64,000 bases of DNA. It comes from Mycobacteroides salmoniphilum (GTDB lineage: Bacteria > Actinomycetota > Actinomycetes > Mycobacteriales > Mycobacteriaceae). Both the position numbers and the translations under genes were made by a program. Positions within the stretch are counted from its first letter, which is position 1. The number at the start of each line of letters is the position of its first letter. Location of the stretch: NCBI RefSeq assembly GCF_004924335.1, contig NZ_CP024633.1:2852001-2916000 (forward strand), read 5' to 3'. Shown in pieces: positions 1 through 8,961 of this stretch. The notes beneath the pieces were generated by a model. That model saw nothing but the letters and a program-made list of their open reading frames with translations, was not told the origin of the DNA and ran no database searches.

Positions 1-16
1 AGAACGGACAGTGCAT
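1..16 (-). CDS. nrdR: NrdR transcriptional repressor, N-terminal codons only
   Basis: Only the first five codons lie in the window. Read on the minus strand they give M-H-C-P-F, the invariant beginning of NrdR, whose first cysteine belongs to the zinc ribbon. A GGAG ribosome site sits about six bases before the ATG. In M. tuberculosis nrdR (Rv2718c) directly follows the chiZ homologue on the same strand, which is the arrangement here. NrdR represses ribonucleotide reductase genes in an ATP/dATP-dependent way. The call rests on five residues plus gene order. Bases 17-146, between this start and the chiZ stop, show no further gene. Confidence 0.7.
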
Positions 17-146
17 TACTGCTCCTTCGCCGGTTCTGGACTCCAAGTCACTGGGCTGGGTGGGCTGACACACAGCGCAGCGCGCCCAGACCGGTCTCGA
101 GGATACCCGTGCTCCCACACGTTCGAAGGTCACGCCCGTTCGCCGA

Positions 147-656
147 TCAGCCGACCGGAGAAACCAGCGTCTGACCGGCTTGTACTGTCGCCGAGCCGAG
201 TTCATTGAGTTCACGGATCTTGGACACCACCGCCGAGCGCGGGGCATCCGGCGCGACACGCGAGGCCACGTCGGCCAGGGTCTCTCCGGGAGCCACCTGG
301 ACGACCGCCACGCGCTCCGGCACACCAACTCCCCCGACCCCGGCCGCACTGACCTGGCCGAGCATCAGCAGCCACATCGTCGCCACCGCAGCACCCACCG
401 AGACAACAATCGTCGCCTTGAGACTCACCGGGCGACGACCATGCGCCCGATGCGGCACTGTCGAGACCCGGATCCCGGTGCCCCGGTACGCCGCCGGCCG
501 GCCGGCGGGCCGGCGATAGGCGACGGTGCGCACCGGCAGCGCCCGACGCTGAGTCAGCGGATACTCCGCGCTGTAGGCACGTGCCTGCGGGGCGCCATCG
601 CGTGACGCGTACTCGGCAGCGCGAGTACGCGGTGTGGTGAGAACGTTTGTGCTCAT
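147..656 (-). CDS. chiZ: LysM-domain SOS protein, ChiZ/Rv2719c-like
   Basis: A 169-residue protein with a basic, proline/arginine-rich N-terminal half, one hydrophobic segment near residues 80-105 (V-V-S-V-G-A-A-V-A-T-M-W-L-L-M) and a C-terminal LysM-like domain (residues about 115-165, with V-A-P-G-E-T-L and V-Q-A-G-Q-T-L). Single-pass topology puts the LysM outside, bound to peptidoglycan. In M. tuberculosis the homologue Rv2719c is a DNA-damage-induced cell-wall hydrolase that delays division. I start at ATG 656; the open frame runs further up, but those residues are un-protein-like. It is divergent from lexA and two SOS boxes lie just upstream, as expected for SOS control. Confidence 0.85.
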   Translation of the reverse strand: MSTNVLTTPRTRAAEYASRDGAPQARAYSAEYPLTQRRALPVRTVAYRRPAGRPAAYRGTGIRVSTVPHRAHGRRPVSLKATIVVSVGAAVATMWLLMLGQVSAAGVGGVGVPERVAVVQVAPGETLADVASRVAPDAPRSAVVSKIRELNELGSATVQAGQTLVSPVG

Positions 657-716
657 CTGTATGCCCTTCCTGTCCTGTCGATCGGGAGGCCCGTTCGCTC
701 TTATGTTCGAATGTAC

Positions 717-751
717 TCGATCATGTGTTCGATGTCCGAACATGTGATCGA
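717..751. promoter_or_regulatory. Two LexA (SOS) boxes upstream of chiZ
   Basis: TCGATCATGTGTTCGA at 717-732 matches the mycobacterial SOS consensus TCGAAC-N4-GTTCGA at all but one arm position. CCGAACATGTGATCGA at 736-751 matches at all but two. They lie four bases apart and 61-95 bases upstream of the chiZ start, so LexA could bind them as a pair. A lone TCGAA at 707-711 is not a full box. Confidence 0.75.
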
Positions 752-837
752 TTTGTAGCATCCGTCACCGACAAGTGGTCTTGAGCTGCATAAACGCCAC
801 CCGCAACCGCCGCATCCGGCGCTATTCGCGACACGCA

Positions 838-853
838 TCGAACACATGTTTGA
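838..853. promoter_or_regulatory. LexA (SOS) box of lexA
   Basis: TCGAACACATGTTTGA differs from TCGAAC-N4-GTTCGA by one base. It ends 32 bases before the lexA ATG and overlaps the predicted -35 hexamer at 850-855, so bound LexA would block polymerase: classic autorepression. Confidence 0.85.
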
Positions 854-878
854 TAAATACCGTCGACAGGTCTAGATT
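850..878 (+). promoter_or_regulatory. Predicted sigma-A promoter of lexA, leaderless
   Basis: TTGATA at 850-855, a 17-base spacer and TAGATT at 873-878 make a good sigma-A promoter. The ATG of lexA starts eight bases after the -10 element, where transcription should begin. No Shine-Dalgarno sequence is present. Together this predicts a leaderless lexA mRNA, a common form in mycobacteria. Confidence 0.6.
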
Positions 879-885
879 CGGGCCC

Positions 886-1560
886 ATGAGCGACACACCC
901 AGCAAGGGACCCGCCACCGGTTCACTGACCGAGCGCCAGCGGACCATCCTGGAGGTCATCCGCGCATCGGTGAATGAGCGGGGTTACCCCCCGAGCATCC
1001 GCGAAATCGGAGATGCCGTGGGACTTACCTCGACATCGTCGGTCGCCCATCAACTACGCACCCTCGAACAGAAGGGCTTCCTGCGGCGTGATCCGAATCG
1101 TCCACGCGCCGTTGACGTTCGAGGAATCGATGATTTCCGCAGTCCCTCGGCGACCACCGATGTGGCCGGTTCCGGCGACCTGCCCGAGCCGACTTTCGTG
1201 CCCGTCCTGGGCCGTATCGCCGCCGGTGGTCCCATCCTGGCCGAGGAGGCCGTAGAGGATGTGTTCCCGCTCCCCCGCGAGCTGGTGGGCGAGGGATCGC
1301 TGTTCCTGCTCAAGGTGGTCGGCGAATCAATGATTGACGCCGCGATATGCGATGGCGACTGGGTGGTGGTCCGCCAGCAGAATGTCGCCGACAACGGCGA
1401 TATCGTGGCGGCGATGATCGACGGTGAGGCGACCGTCAAGACATTCAAGCGGACAACGGGTCAGGTCTGGCTGATGCCGCACAACCCACTGTTCGAGCCG
1501 ATCCCCGGAAATGACGCCGCCATCCTCGGCAAGGTCGTCACTGTCCTGCGCAAGCTCTAG
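886..1560 (+). CDS. lexA: LexA repressor
   Basis: A 224-residue SOS repressor. Residues 13-75 form the winged-helix DNA-binding domain (L-T-E-R-Q-R-T-I-L, then P-P-S-I-R-E-I). The self-cleavage site Ala113-Gly114 and the catalytic pair Ser148 (V-G-E-S-M) and Lys185 (A-T-V-K-T-F) are all present. RecA filaments trigger cleavage and so release the SOS genes, including recA and chiZ in this window. I use the ATG at 886, which sits right after the promoter; the longer open frame reaches back through the promoter and SOS box. The stop shares bases with the converging acetyltransferase gene. Confidence 0.97.
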   Translation: MSDTPSKGPATGSLTERQRTILEVIRASVNERGYPPSIREIGDAVGLTSTSSVAHQLRTLEQKGFLRRDPNRPRAVDVRGIDDFRSPSATTDVAGSGDLPEPTFVPVLGRIAAGGPILAEEAVEDVFPLPRELVGEGSLFLLKVVGESMIDAAICDGDWVVVRQQNVADNGDIVAAMIDGEATVKTFKRTTGQVWLMPHNPLFEPIPGNDAAILGKVVTVLRKL

Positions 1561-2102
1561 CCGTCACCCGGCGGCGGCCCGGGTGCGGAATCATCGTCTA
1601 CACGGCCATCGAGGGATGGCAAAAACAGCTGGAAGTGCGCCACGTCGTGCCAGCTGCCCAACTTATAGCCGATCCGCCGGTAGCATGCGACCTGCTCGAA
1701 TCCCATTGCCCCGTGCAGCTTTTCACTCGCCGCATTGGGTACCACGACAACGGCCAGCACTGTGCGATAGCCGAGGCAGCGCAGCCGGTCGAGCAGTGCC
1801 GTGTACAACTGGCGGCCCGTCCCGCGCTGCTGCCGGGTGCCGTCCACATACACACTGACCTCGCACGCCCACTGATAGGCGGTCCGTGATTTCCACGGCA
1901 CCGCGTAGGCGTAGCCGACGATCTCACCGCCATCTTCGGCGACAAGCCAGGCATGCCGGTGGGCCGCCGTGCGGATACGTTCGGCAAGAACAGCATCCGA
2001 CGGCGGCACCTCCTCGAACGAGATAGGCGTATCCGTGACATACGGCGCATAGATCGCCGCACAGGCGGCCGCGTCATCGGCAGCCGCGTCGCGAATGATC
2101 AT
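1557..2102 (-). CDS. GNAT N-acetyltransferase, phosphinothricin acetyltransferase-like
   Basis: A 181-residue GNAT protein. It opens I-I-R-D-A and has A-I-Y-A-P-Y-V, the E-V-S-V-Y-V strand, an acetyl-CoA loop (Q-Q-R-G-T-G-R) and the C-terminal L-H-G-A-M-G-F. This pattern fits the Pat/Bar subfamily, which acetylates phosphinothricin, methionine sulfoximine or other small amines; the real substrate is unknown. It starts six bases after the stop of the upstream acyl-CoA dehydrogenase and is probably co-transcribed with it. The last residues are a loose, proline-rich tail. Confidence 0.85.
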   Translation of the reverse strand: MIIRDAAADDAAACAAIYAPYVTDTPISFEEVPPSDAVLAERIRTAAHRHAWLVAEDGGEIVGYAYAVPWKSRTAYQWACEVSVYVDGTRQQRGTGRQLYTALLDRLRCLGYRTVLAVVVVPNAASEKLHGAMGFEQVACYRRIGYKLGSWHDVAHFQLFLPSLDGRVDDDSAPGPPPGDG

Positions 2103-2108
2103 GAGGCG

Positions 2109-3263
2109 CTAGAGCGAGCGCCCGATGATCTCCTTCATGATCTCGGTGGTTCCGCCGTAGATCGTCTGGATACGCGAGTCCATGTACGCCCGGGCAACCG
2201 GGTACTCGCGCATGAAGCCATATCCACCGTGCAGCTGCAGGCAGCGGTCGATCAGGTGGACCTGCTTTTCGGTGCTGTACCACTTGGCCATCGCGGCCTG
2301 CTCGACGCTCAGTTCCTTCTTGTTGAGCAGCGTGATGAACTCGTCGACCATGATCCGGATCATCGTGGCATCGGTGGCAAGCTCGGCCAGCACAAAGCGG
2401 CTGTTCTGGAAGCTCTTGATGGGCTTGCCGAACGCCTTACGCTCGGATGTGTACTGGATAGTCGCCTCAAGCATGGTTTCCATCGCCGCGGCCGCTACGA
2501 CGGCAATGGACATGCGTTCCTGGGGCAGGTTCTGCATGAGGTAGATGAAGCCCTGGCCCTCGTCACCCAGCAGGTTGGCGGCGGGCACCCGGACATCGGT
2601 GAAGGACAGCTCGGCGGTGTCCTGTGCATCAAGGCCCATCTTGTCGAGCTTGCGGCCGCGCTCAAAGCCCTCCATGCCGCGTTCCACGACGATGAGGCTG
2701 AAGCCCAGCGCACCCTTCTCGGGATCGGTCTGTGCGACCACGATGACCAGGTCGGCGTTAATGCCGTTGGTGATGAAGGTCTTGGACCCATTGAGAATGT
2801 AATGATCGCCGTCCTTGACCGCGCGGGTCTTGATGCCCTGCAGGTCGCTTCCGGTGCCCGGCTCGGTCATGGCGATGGCGGTAATCAGCTCACCGGAACA
2901 GAAGCCCGGGAACCAGCGGGCCTTCTGCTCGTCGTTAGCCAGATCCCGGAAGTACGGACCCGCGACATCGTTGTGCAAAGTGAAACCAATACCCGACTGG
3001 CGAGCCTTGGTGATCTCTTCGCCGATGATGCCGTTGTAGCGGAAATCGACGAGTCCACCGCCGCCGAACTCCTCGGGCATGTCAGTGCCCAGGAAGCCCT
3101 GTTTGCCCGCCTCGACCCAGAGAGAGCGATCGACGATCTTGTTCTCGTCCCACTCCTCCCGGTACGGCTCGGCATGCCGTTCCAGGAAGGTCTTGAACGA
3201 CTCGCGGAACAGTTCGTGCTCGGGTTCGAAAATGGTGCGTTTGAACTTGACGGCGCCGGCCAT
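2109..3263 (-). CDS. fadE20: Acyl-CoA dehydrogenase, FadE20-like
   Basis: A 384-residue acyl-CoA dehydrogenase of normal length. The signatures are A-M-T-E-P-G-T-G-S-D (FAD/substrate site, about residue 125), the L-P-Q-E-R-M helix, and C-terminal Q-L-H-G-G-Y-G-F followed by I-Y-G-G-T-T-E-I. It oxidises an acyl-CoA to the enoyl-CoA, passing electrons to electron-transfer flavoprotein. Position next to hflX fits M. tuberculosis fadE20 (Rv2724c), from which the name is taken. The ATG at 3263 is chosen because GGAAGG lies five bases ahead; a GTG six bases further up would overlap that site. An inverted repeat upstream suggests TetR control. Confidence 0.88.
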   Translation of the reverse strand: MAGAVKFKRTIFEPEHELFRESFKTFLERHAEPYREEWDENKIVDRSLWVEAGKQGFLGTDMPEEFGGGGLVDFRYNGIIGEEITKARQSGIGFTLHNDVAGPYFRDLANDEQKARWFPGFCSGELITAIAMTEPGTGSDLQGIKTRAVKDGDHYILNGSKTFITNGINADLVIVVAQTDPEKGALGFSLIVVERGMEGFERGRKLDKMGLDAQDTAELSFTDVRVPAANLLGDEGQGFIYLMQNLPQERMSIAVVAAAAMETMLEATIQYTSERKAFGKPIKSFQNSRFVLAELATDATMIRIMVDEFITLLNKKELSVEQAAMAKWYSTEKQVHLIDRCLQLHGGYGFMREYPVARAYMDSRIQTIYGGTTEIMKEIIGRSL

Positions 3264-3304
3264 GATCACCTTCCGGTTTGGGTTTACGTACTCGGCAGAA
3301 TGTA

Positions 3305-3328
3305 TACCAACCCACTGGTCGGTTGGTA
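3305..3328. promoter_or_regulatory. Inverted repeat, probable TetR-type operator
   Basis: TACCAACC at 3305-3312 and GGTTGGTA at 3321-3328 form a perfect 8-base inverted repeat. The eight-base centre (CACTGGTC) is itself partly symmetric, giving a 24-base palindrome with only two mismatched pairs. It lies between the divergent starts of the acyl-CoA dehydrogenase (3263) and the molybdoenzyme (3374). Size and A/C-rich arms resemble operators of TetR-family lipid regulators in actinobacteria. The regulator is not encoded beside it. Confidence 0.55.
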
Positions 3329-3373
3329 CTCGCCTACCTGGTTTCGACGGACAGAAAGCCTAGGCTGACTGGG

Positions 3374-5665
3374 GTGACCAAGCTGGCACTTTCACATACT
3401 CACTGGGGTGCGTTTACCCCCGAGGTCCGCGACGGAGAAGTGATCGGGGTCACACCCATCCCGACTGATCTGGACCCCTCCCCGCTGCTGCAGAACATTC
3501 CCGGTTCAATCCGCCACCAGGCCCGAGTGACCGCGCCATCCGTACGCCGTGGCTGGCTGCGCGACGGGCCGGGCCCCAGCGCAGCGCGTGGCTCCGACGA
3601 GTACGTCGAGGTGTCCTGGGAGGAGCTCACCGAACTGCTGGCCGACGAACTGCGGCGGATCGTCGATACCCACGGCAATGAAGCCATTTACGGCGGCTCA
3701 TACGGCTGGGCCAGCGCGGGACGGTTCCATCACGCTCAGAGCCAGGTACACCGGTTCTTGAAACTGCTTGGTGGGTACACCTTTTCACGTCATTCGTACA
3801 GTCTGGGCGCAACCGGCGTCATCATGCCGCACGTCGTAGGCACCCACGACGGGCTGTTCAAGAGGTCGACGTCGTGGGATGTCATCGTCGAGAACACCGA
3901 TCTCCTGGTCTCATTCGGCGGTATCGCCCTGAAGAACACCGGCGTCAACCATGGCGGCACCACCGCGCATCCGGCTCGTGACGCCCTCGACAGGTTCCGC
4001 GCCCGCGGCGGGCGCATCGTCTCGTTCAGTCCGCTGCGCGACGACATAGACGGCGAATGCGAGTGGCACGCACCTGTTCCCGGGACGGACGTCGCGGTCA
4101 TGCTCGCCCTGGCCCATGTGTTGGCCGTGGAAGGTCTGGCGAATCTGACCTTCCTTCGCACCTACTGCACCGGTTACGAACGATTCGAGCGCTACCTCCT
4201 GGGCATCGACGACGGTGTGCCCAAAAGTCCGGAATGGGCGGCGAGCATCAGCGCTCTGAACGCTGACGAGCTGCGCACACTGGCGCGGCGCATGGCGGCC
4301 GGGCGCACCCTGGTGACGGTCAGCTGGTCGCTGCAACGGGTGCGCCACGGCGAACAGGCCCCGTGGATGGGGCTCACCCTGGCCGCGATGCTCGGTCAGA
4401 TCGGTCTTCCCGGAGGCGGTTTCGGCCACGGCTATGGCTCGATGAACGAGGCGGGACTGGCCCCGGTCAGCTGCCCACTGCCAACCTTCCCCCAGGGGCC
4501 CAACCCGGTGGAGACGTTCATCCCGGTGGCGGCCATCAGTGAGCTGCTGCTGCGGCCCGGCGAGACGCTGGCCTACAACGGCCAGACACTCACGCTGCCG
4601 GACATCAAATGCGTCTACTGGGCGGGCGGAAATCCGTTCCACCACCATCAGAACCTGCCGCGACTGCGCCGCGCGCTGGCATGCGTCGACACCGTCGTGG
4701 TGCACGATCCGGTGTGGACGGCGATGGCCAAGCACGCCGATATCGTGGTGCCCTCTACCACCAGCCTGGAGCGCGACGACTTTTCCGGAAGCCGCAACGA
4801 CCCACTGCTGGTGGCGATGAAGGCCGCGGCACCGCCGTATGCCAACTCGCGCGATGACTACACGACATTCTCGGCGCTCGCCCAAAGGCTGGGGTTCGGC
4901 GAGCAGTTCTCCGAGGGGCGCACCGCCGCGCAGTGGCTCCGCCACATCTACACCGAATGGGCCGGGGCCCGCGATTTCGCGGTGCCAGACTTCGACGACT
5001 TCTGGGAGCAGGGCTACCTGCAGTTGCCGACCGATCCCGGTCTGACTCTGCTGTCGGACTTCCGCGACAACCCAGACGCGCACCCGCTGCACACTCCGAG
5101 CGGGCGCATCGAGATCTTCTCGGAAATCATCGACGGTTTCGGATACGCCGACTGCGGCGGCCACCCACAGTGGTACGAGCCCGCAGAGTGGCTGAACGGC
5201 GAACGTGCCCAAAGCTTCCCACTGCACCTGATTGCCAATCAGCCGCGGACCCGACTACACAGCCAGCTCGATTTCGGCGGCACCAGCCAGGCCTCGAAGG
5301 TTCAGGGACGCGAACCCATCCGCATGCATCCTGCCGACGCCGCCGAACGTGGCATCGCGGACGGCGACGTGGTGCGCGTGTTCAACGACCGCGGCGCCTG
5401 CCTGGCCGGGGCGGTTCTCGACGAAGGACTGCGGCGCCAGGTGGTGCAGCTGGCCACCGGTGCGTGGTACGACCCGATCGATCCGTCCGATCCAGATTCG
5501 CTCTGCGCACACGGCAATCCCAATGTCTTCACCGACGACTCGGGAACCTCGTCCTTGGCACAGGGTTGCACCGGTCAGCACGTACTAGTGCAGATCGAGC
5601 GGTTCGAGGGACCACTGCCTCCGGTGCGGGCGCACATCCCGCCGCGGCTCGTTCCGCGCGATTAG
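3374..5665 (+). CDS. bisC: Molybdopterin oxidoreductase, biotin/TMAO sulfoxide reductase type
   Basis: A 763-residue bis-MGD molybdoenzyme of the DMSO reductase family, closest in pattern to BisC/TorZ. It lacks the N-terminal iron-sulfur cysteines, as this subgroup does. Diagnostic stretches are S-Y-G-W-A-S-A-G-R-F, the presumed Mo-ligand serine in H-S-Y-S-L-G-A, the W-A-G-G-N-P-F-H-H-H-Q-N cofactor loop and N-Q-P-R-T-R-L-H-S-Q-L near the C-terminus. No Tat signal is visible, so it is probably cytoplasmic and repairs oxidised small molecules such as biotin or methionine sulfoxide. The start is GTG 3374, preceded by GGGG. Its stop overlaps that of hflX. The symbol indicates subfamily, not proven substrate. 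Confidence 0.85.
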   Translation: MTKLALSHTHWGAFTPEVRDGEVIGVTPIPTDLDPSPLLQNIPGSIRHQARVTAPSVRRGWLRDGPGPSAARGSDEYVEVSWEELTELLADELRRIVDTHGNEAIYGGSYGWASAGRFHHAQSQVHRFLKLLGGYTFSRHSYSLGATGVIMPHVVGTHDGLFKRSTSWDVIVENTDLLVSFGGIALKNTGVNHGGTTAHPARDALDRFRARGGRIVSFSPLRDDIDGECEWHAPVPGTDVAVMLALAHVLAVEGLANLTFLRTYCTGYERFERYLLGIDDGVPKSPEWAASISALNADELRTLARRMAAGRTLVTVSWSLQRVRHGEQAPWMGLTLAAMLGQIGLPGGGFGHGYGSMNEAGLAPVSCPLPTFPQGPNPVETFIPVAAISELLLRPGETLAYNGQTLTLPDIKCVYWAGGNPFHHHQNLPRLRRALACVDTVVVHDPVWTAMAKHADIVVPSTTSLERDDFSGSRNDPLLVAMKAAAPPYANSRDDYTTFSALAQRLGFGEQFSEGRTAAQWLRHIYTEWAGARDFAVPDFDDFWEQGYLQLPTDPGLTLLSDFRDNPDAHPLHTPSGRIEIFSEIIDGFGYADCGGHPQWYEPAEWLNGERAQSFPLHLIANQPRTRLHSQLDFGGTSQASKVQGREPIRMHPADAAERGIADGDVVRVFNDRGACLAGAVLDEGLRRQVVQLATGAWYDPIDPSDPDSLCAHGNPNVFTDDSGTSSLAQGCTGQHVLVQIERFEGPLPPVRAHIPPRLVPRD

Positions 5666-7059
5666 AGCCCGGCGAGGAGGGCGGCCAGCGCCCGCGGCAC
5701 CCTGCCCACCACGCGCGTGCCCTCTGCCAGATGTTCGGTGGAGTGCACCTGACCCTCGGTATGGATTCGGGCCACCAGTTCACCGCGGTCGTAAGGGATG
5801 ACCACGTCGACGGGCACATCTGCGCGGGGCACCGTCTCGGCGATGGCCGCGCGAAGCTTGGCGACCCCGTCACCGGTGTGCGCCGACACGAACAGCGCAT
5901 GGGGCAGTGCGCGACGCAGCTGCGCCAAGGCAAGATCACCCGCTGCGTCGATCTTGTTGATCACCAACAGCTCCGGTGCCGCCGATGAGTCGTGGTCGGC
6001 GACGACGTCGCTGATCACCGCGCGCACCGCCTCGATCTGGGCCAGCGGCGCCAGATCGGAGCCATCCACCACGTGGACGAGCAGGTCCGCGTCGGCCACC
6101 TCTTCCAGGGTGGACCGGAAGGCCTCCACCAATTGGGTGGGCAGGTGCCGCACGAAACCGACGGTGTCGGTGATGACGAATTCGCGTCCGTCGTCAAATG
6201 TTCCACGTCGCGTTGTCGGTTCGAGTGTGGCGAACAACGCATCCTGAACCAGCACTCCGGCACCGGTGATCGCATTCAGCAGGCTCGACTTACCGGCGTT
6301 GGTGTAGCCGACGATGGCGATCGACGGAGCATCACTCTCGAGTCGACGGCTGCGCTTGGTGTCACGAACCGTCTTCATTTCACGGATCTCGCGACGCAGC
6401 TTGGACATGCGTTCGCGGATCCGGCGCCGGTCGGTCTCGATCTTCGTCTCACCGGGGCCACGGGTACCCACGCCGCCACCGGCGCCGCCAGCACGGCCAC
6501 CGGCCTGGCGGGACATGGATTCACCCCAGCCACGCAGCCGCGGCAGCATGTACTCCATCTGCGCCAGGGACACCTGTGCCTTGCCTTCGCGGCTGGTGGC
6601 GTGTTGGGCGAAGATATCCAGAATCAGCGCGGTGCGGTCGATGACCTTGACCTTCACCGCCTTCTCCAGCGCTACCAGCTGTGCCGGGCTGAGTTCACCG
6701 TCGCAGATCACGGTGTCGGCACCAGTGGCCAACACGATCTCACGCAGCTCGATCGCCTTGCCAGATCCGATATATGTTGCCGGATCGGGTTTTTGACGGC
6801 GTTGAATCAACGCTTCGAGCACCTCGGACCCGGCGGTCTCGGCGAGCGCCGCGAGTTCAGCCATGCTGACGTCGGCCTCATGCGAGGTCCCGTCGGTCCA
6901 GACGCCTACCAGCACAACCCGTTCCAGGCGCAGCTGCCGGTACTCGACCTCGGTGACGTCCGCGAGTTCGGTGGAGAGCCCCGCCACACGTTTGAGTGCG
7001 GCGCGGTCTTCGAGGGCAAGTTCACCGTCTGTGGGTGTCGGAAAGGATGTCGAATTCAT
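5662..7059 (-). CDS. hflX: GTPase HflX, ribosome-associated
   Basis: A 465-residue GTPase. The N-terminal HflX domain (residues 1-190) carries the glycine-rich linker R-Q-A-G-G-R-A-G-G-A-G, followed by a long helical region. The G domain shows G1 G-Y-T-N-A-G-K-S-S, G3 D-T-V-G-F and G4 N-K-I-D. HflX binds the 50S subunit and splits or rescues stalled and heat-damaged ribosomes. The ATG at 7059 is 80 bases after dapF; the frame stays open into dapF, so a longer form as in M. tuberculosis (Rv2725c) is possible. No clear ribosome site supports either choice. Confidence 0.92.
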   Translation of the reverse strand: MNSTSFPTPTDGELALEDRAALKRVAGLSTELADVTEVEYRQLRLERVVLVGVWTDGTSHEADVSMAELAALAETAGSEVLEALIQRRQKPDPATYIGSGKAIELREIVLATGADTVICDGELSPAQLVALEKAVKVKVIDRTALILDIFAQHATSREGKAQVSLAQMEYMLPRLRGWGESMSRQAGGRAGGAGGGVGTRGPGETKIETDRRRIRERMSKLRREIREMKTVRDTKRSRRLESDAPSIAIVGYTNAGKSSLLNAITGAGVLVQDALFATLEPTTRRGTFDDGREFVITDTVGFVRHLPTQLVEAFRSTLEEVADADLLVHVVDGSDLAPLAQIEAVRAVISDVVADHDSSAAPELLVINKIDAAGDLALAQLRRALPHALFVSAHTGDGVAKLRAAIAETVPRADVPVDVVIPYDRGELVARIHTEGQVHSTEHLAEGTRVVGRVPRALAALLAGL

Positions 7060-7138
7060 GTCTCTGCTGTCTGCTCTTCGCGCACGTCGCTCATCGCGCA
7101 CCGATGCTCCCACCTGTGGCTCATCGATCGCATCCCAA

Positions 7139-8035
7139 TTATCCGCAGGAACCAATGCCGCCCCACCATTCATCGGAGATTTCGCCGTCGGCCAACAGCA
7201 TCGAAGGCCCGCGCAGGAAGCTGGACTCACCGGTGATCGTCACCCGGACCTGCCCACCGGGGATGTTGACCACAATCTCGCCGGCCGACCGTCCAAGGTG
7301 CCGCAGTGCCGCATAGGCGGCCGCCACGGTTCCTGTTCCGCAGGAACGCGTCTCACCAACACCGCGTTCATGGACCCGCATTTGCACCGCGCCGACGGCA
7401 CCGTCGGGGCCGTTCACGGGGGCCGTCAGCACCTCGATGTTGACCCCGTCGGGAAATAGCGCTTGGCTAAATTCCACGTGAGCACCGACGTCGAGCATGC
7501 GCAGATCCTCGGCGGTCAGATCGGCGTCCACACAGGCCAGATGCGGATTTCCCACATCGATGGCCAGCCCGGAGAATCGCCGGCCGCCGACACTCGCCTC
7601 GCCGGCCCCGAACTCCTTAACCGGCCCCATGTCAACGGTCACGTCGGCCGCGAGCTGGCTCCAGGAATTGATAATCACCGGCCGCGGTCCGGCCAGTGAT
7701 GCGACAACGAACTCGTCGCGGTGTTCCAGCCCCACCGACCGCAGATAGTGCGCGAACACCCGGACACCGTTCCCGCACATTTCGGCGATCGAACCGTCGG
7801 CGTTGCGGTAGTCCATGAACCAATCTTCACTGCTCACACCGGCCGGCTTCTCGGCCAGCACCTCGCCCTCGAGGGCAGCGCCCACGGTGGTCACGCGCAG
7901 CACACCGTCGGCACCAAGACCGCGTTGCCGGTCACACAACGCCTGGACGGCGGGAACCGTCAGATCCCGTTTGATGTGGATGTCCGGCAGCACCACGAAG
8001 TCGTTCTGGGTGCCGTGGCCCTTGGTGAACTTCAC
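7139..8035 (-). CDS. dapF: Diaminopimelate epimerase
   Basis: A 298-residue epimerase that converts LL- to meso-diaminopimelate for lysine and peptidoglycan synthesis. Both catalytic cysteines are visible: A-E-M-C-G-N-G-V-R and T-R-S-C-G-T-G. The protein begins [13 protein letters not shown]. Its GTG start (8033-8035) overlaps the miaA TGA in a GTGA junction, which points to translational coupling and settles the start over longer open-frame options. The hflX, dapF and miaA order is the mycobacterial norm. Two other lysine-pathway genes, dapA and dapB, occur later in the window. Confidence 0.95.
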   Translation of the reverse strand: MKFTKGHGTQNDFVVLPDIHIKRDLTVPAVQALCDRQRGLGADGVLRVTTVGAALEGEVLAEKPAGVSSEDWFMDYRNADGSIAEMCGNGVRVFAHYLRSVGLEHRDEFVVASLAGPRPVIINSWSQLAADVTVDMGPVKEFGAGEASVGGRRFSGLAIDVGNPHLACVDADLTAEDLRMLDVGAHVEFSQALFPDGVNIEVLTAPVNGPDGAVGAVQMRVHERGVGETRSCGTGTVAAAYAALRHLGRSAGEIVVNIPGGQVRVTITGESSFLRGPSMLLADGEISDEWWGGIGSCG

Positions 8036-8961
8036 GTATTCGAGGATAGGCGCCACCGCGACTCGATTTCGCCGCAGAGTCCGGCTGCGTCGCCGTCGCT
8101 GCCTGCCAGCCACATGATGCGGTGATCGCGACCAAACCACGATCGCTGACGGCGTACATAGCGCCGGGTGCCGATGAAGGTCAGTTCACGCGCCTGCGCC
8201 AGCTCACCGGCGCCTCCCCCGGCATCCAGCGCCGCAATCACCTGGGCATATCCGATGGCCCTCGACGCGGTAACACCGTCACGCAGGCCGGCACCCAGCA
8301 GCTGCTCGACCTCCGTGACAAATCCTTGCTCGAACATCAGATCTGTGCGCCGCGCGATCCGTTCATCGAGTTTCTCCGTCTCCCAGTCCAATCCCACGAT
8401 CAATGTGTCCCACCGTGGAGAGCCGATAGTCGGCGCCGACGCGGCGAACGGCTGCCCGGTAAGTTCGATCACCTCCAGCGCCCGCACCGTGCGACGCCCG
8501 TCGGTAGGCAGGATGACCGCGGCCGCCGCCGGGTCGCGCGTGGCGAGTTCGGCGTGTAACGCGGCGACTCCAATCTCCGCCAGCCGCTGCTCCCAGCGCG
8601 CCCGCACCTGCGCATCCGTCGCGGGAAACGTCCAATCATCAAGCAAGGATTGGATATACATCATCGATCCGCCGACGATCACGGGCACATGTCCTCGCGC
8701 CCGGAGGTCATCGATGGCCGCAACGGCCTCCTGTTGATAGGTCGCGACGGTGGCGGTCTCGGTCACCTCGAGCACATCGAGCATGTGGTGTGGAATGCCC
8801 CGGCGTTCAGCCTTCGGCACCTTGGCTGTGCCGATATCCATACCGCGGTACAGCTGCATCGCGTCGGCGTTGACGATCTCGCCATCCAGTCGCTCGGCGA
8901 GCTCCAAGGCGAGGGCCGATTTGCCGGTGGCGGTGGGGCCGATGACGGCGATGGGTCGCAT
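8032..8961 (-). CDS. miaA: tRNA dimethylallyltransferase
   Basis: A 309-residue enzyme that adds the dimethylallyl group to A37 of tRNAs reading U-starting codons. The P-loop G-P-T-A-T-G-K-S is at residues 8-15, followed by the [17 protein letters not shown] substrate segment and the C-terminal [11 protein letters not shown] motif. Start ATG 8961 overlaps the upstream TGA by one base (TGATG). The product feeds MiaB, which is encoded in this same window and completes the ms2i6A modification. Confidence 0.95.
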   Translation of the reverse strand: MRPIAVIGPTATGKSALALELAERLDGEIVNADAMQLYRGMDIGTAKVPKAERRGIPHHMLDVLEVTETATVATYQQEAVAAIDDLRARGHVPVIVGGSMMYIQSLLDDWTFPATDAQVRARWEQRLAEIGVAALHAELATRDPAAAAVILPTDGRRTVRALEVIELTGQPFAASAPTIGSPRWDTLIVGLDWETEKLDERIARRTDLMFEQGFVTEVEQLLGAGLRDGVTASRAIGYAQVIAALDAGGGAGELAQARELTFIGTRRYVRRQRSWFGRDHRIMWLAGSDGDAAGLCGEIESRWRLSSNT

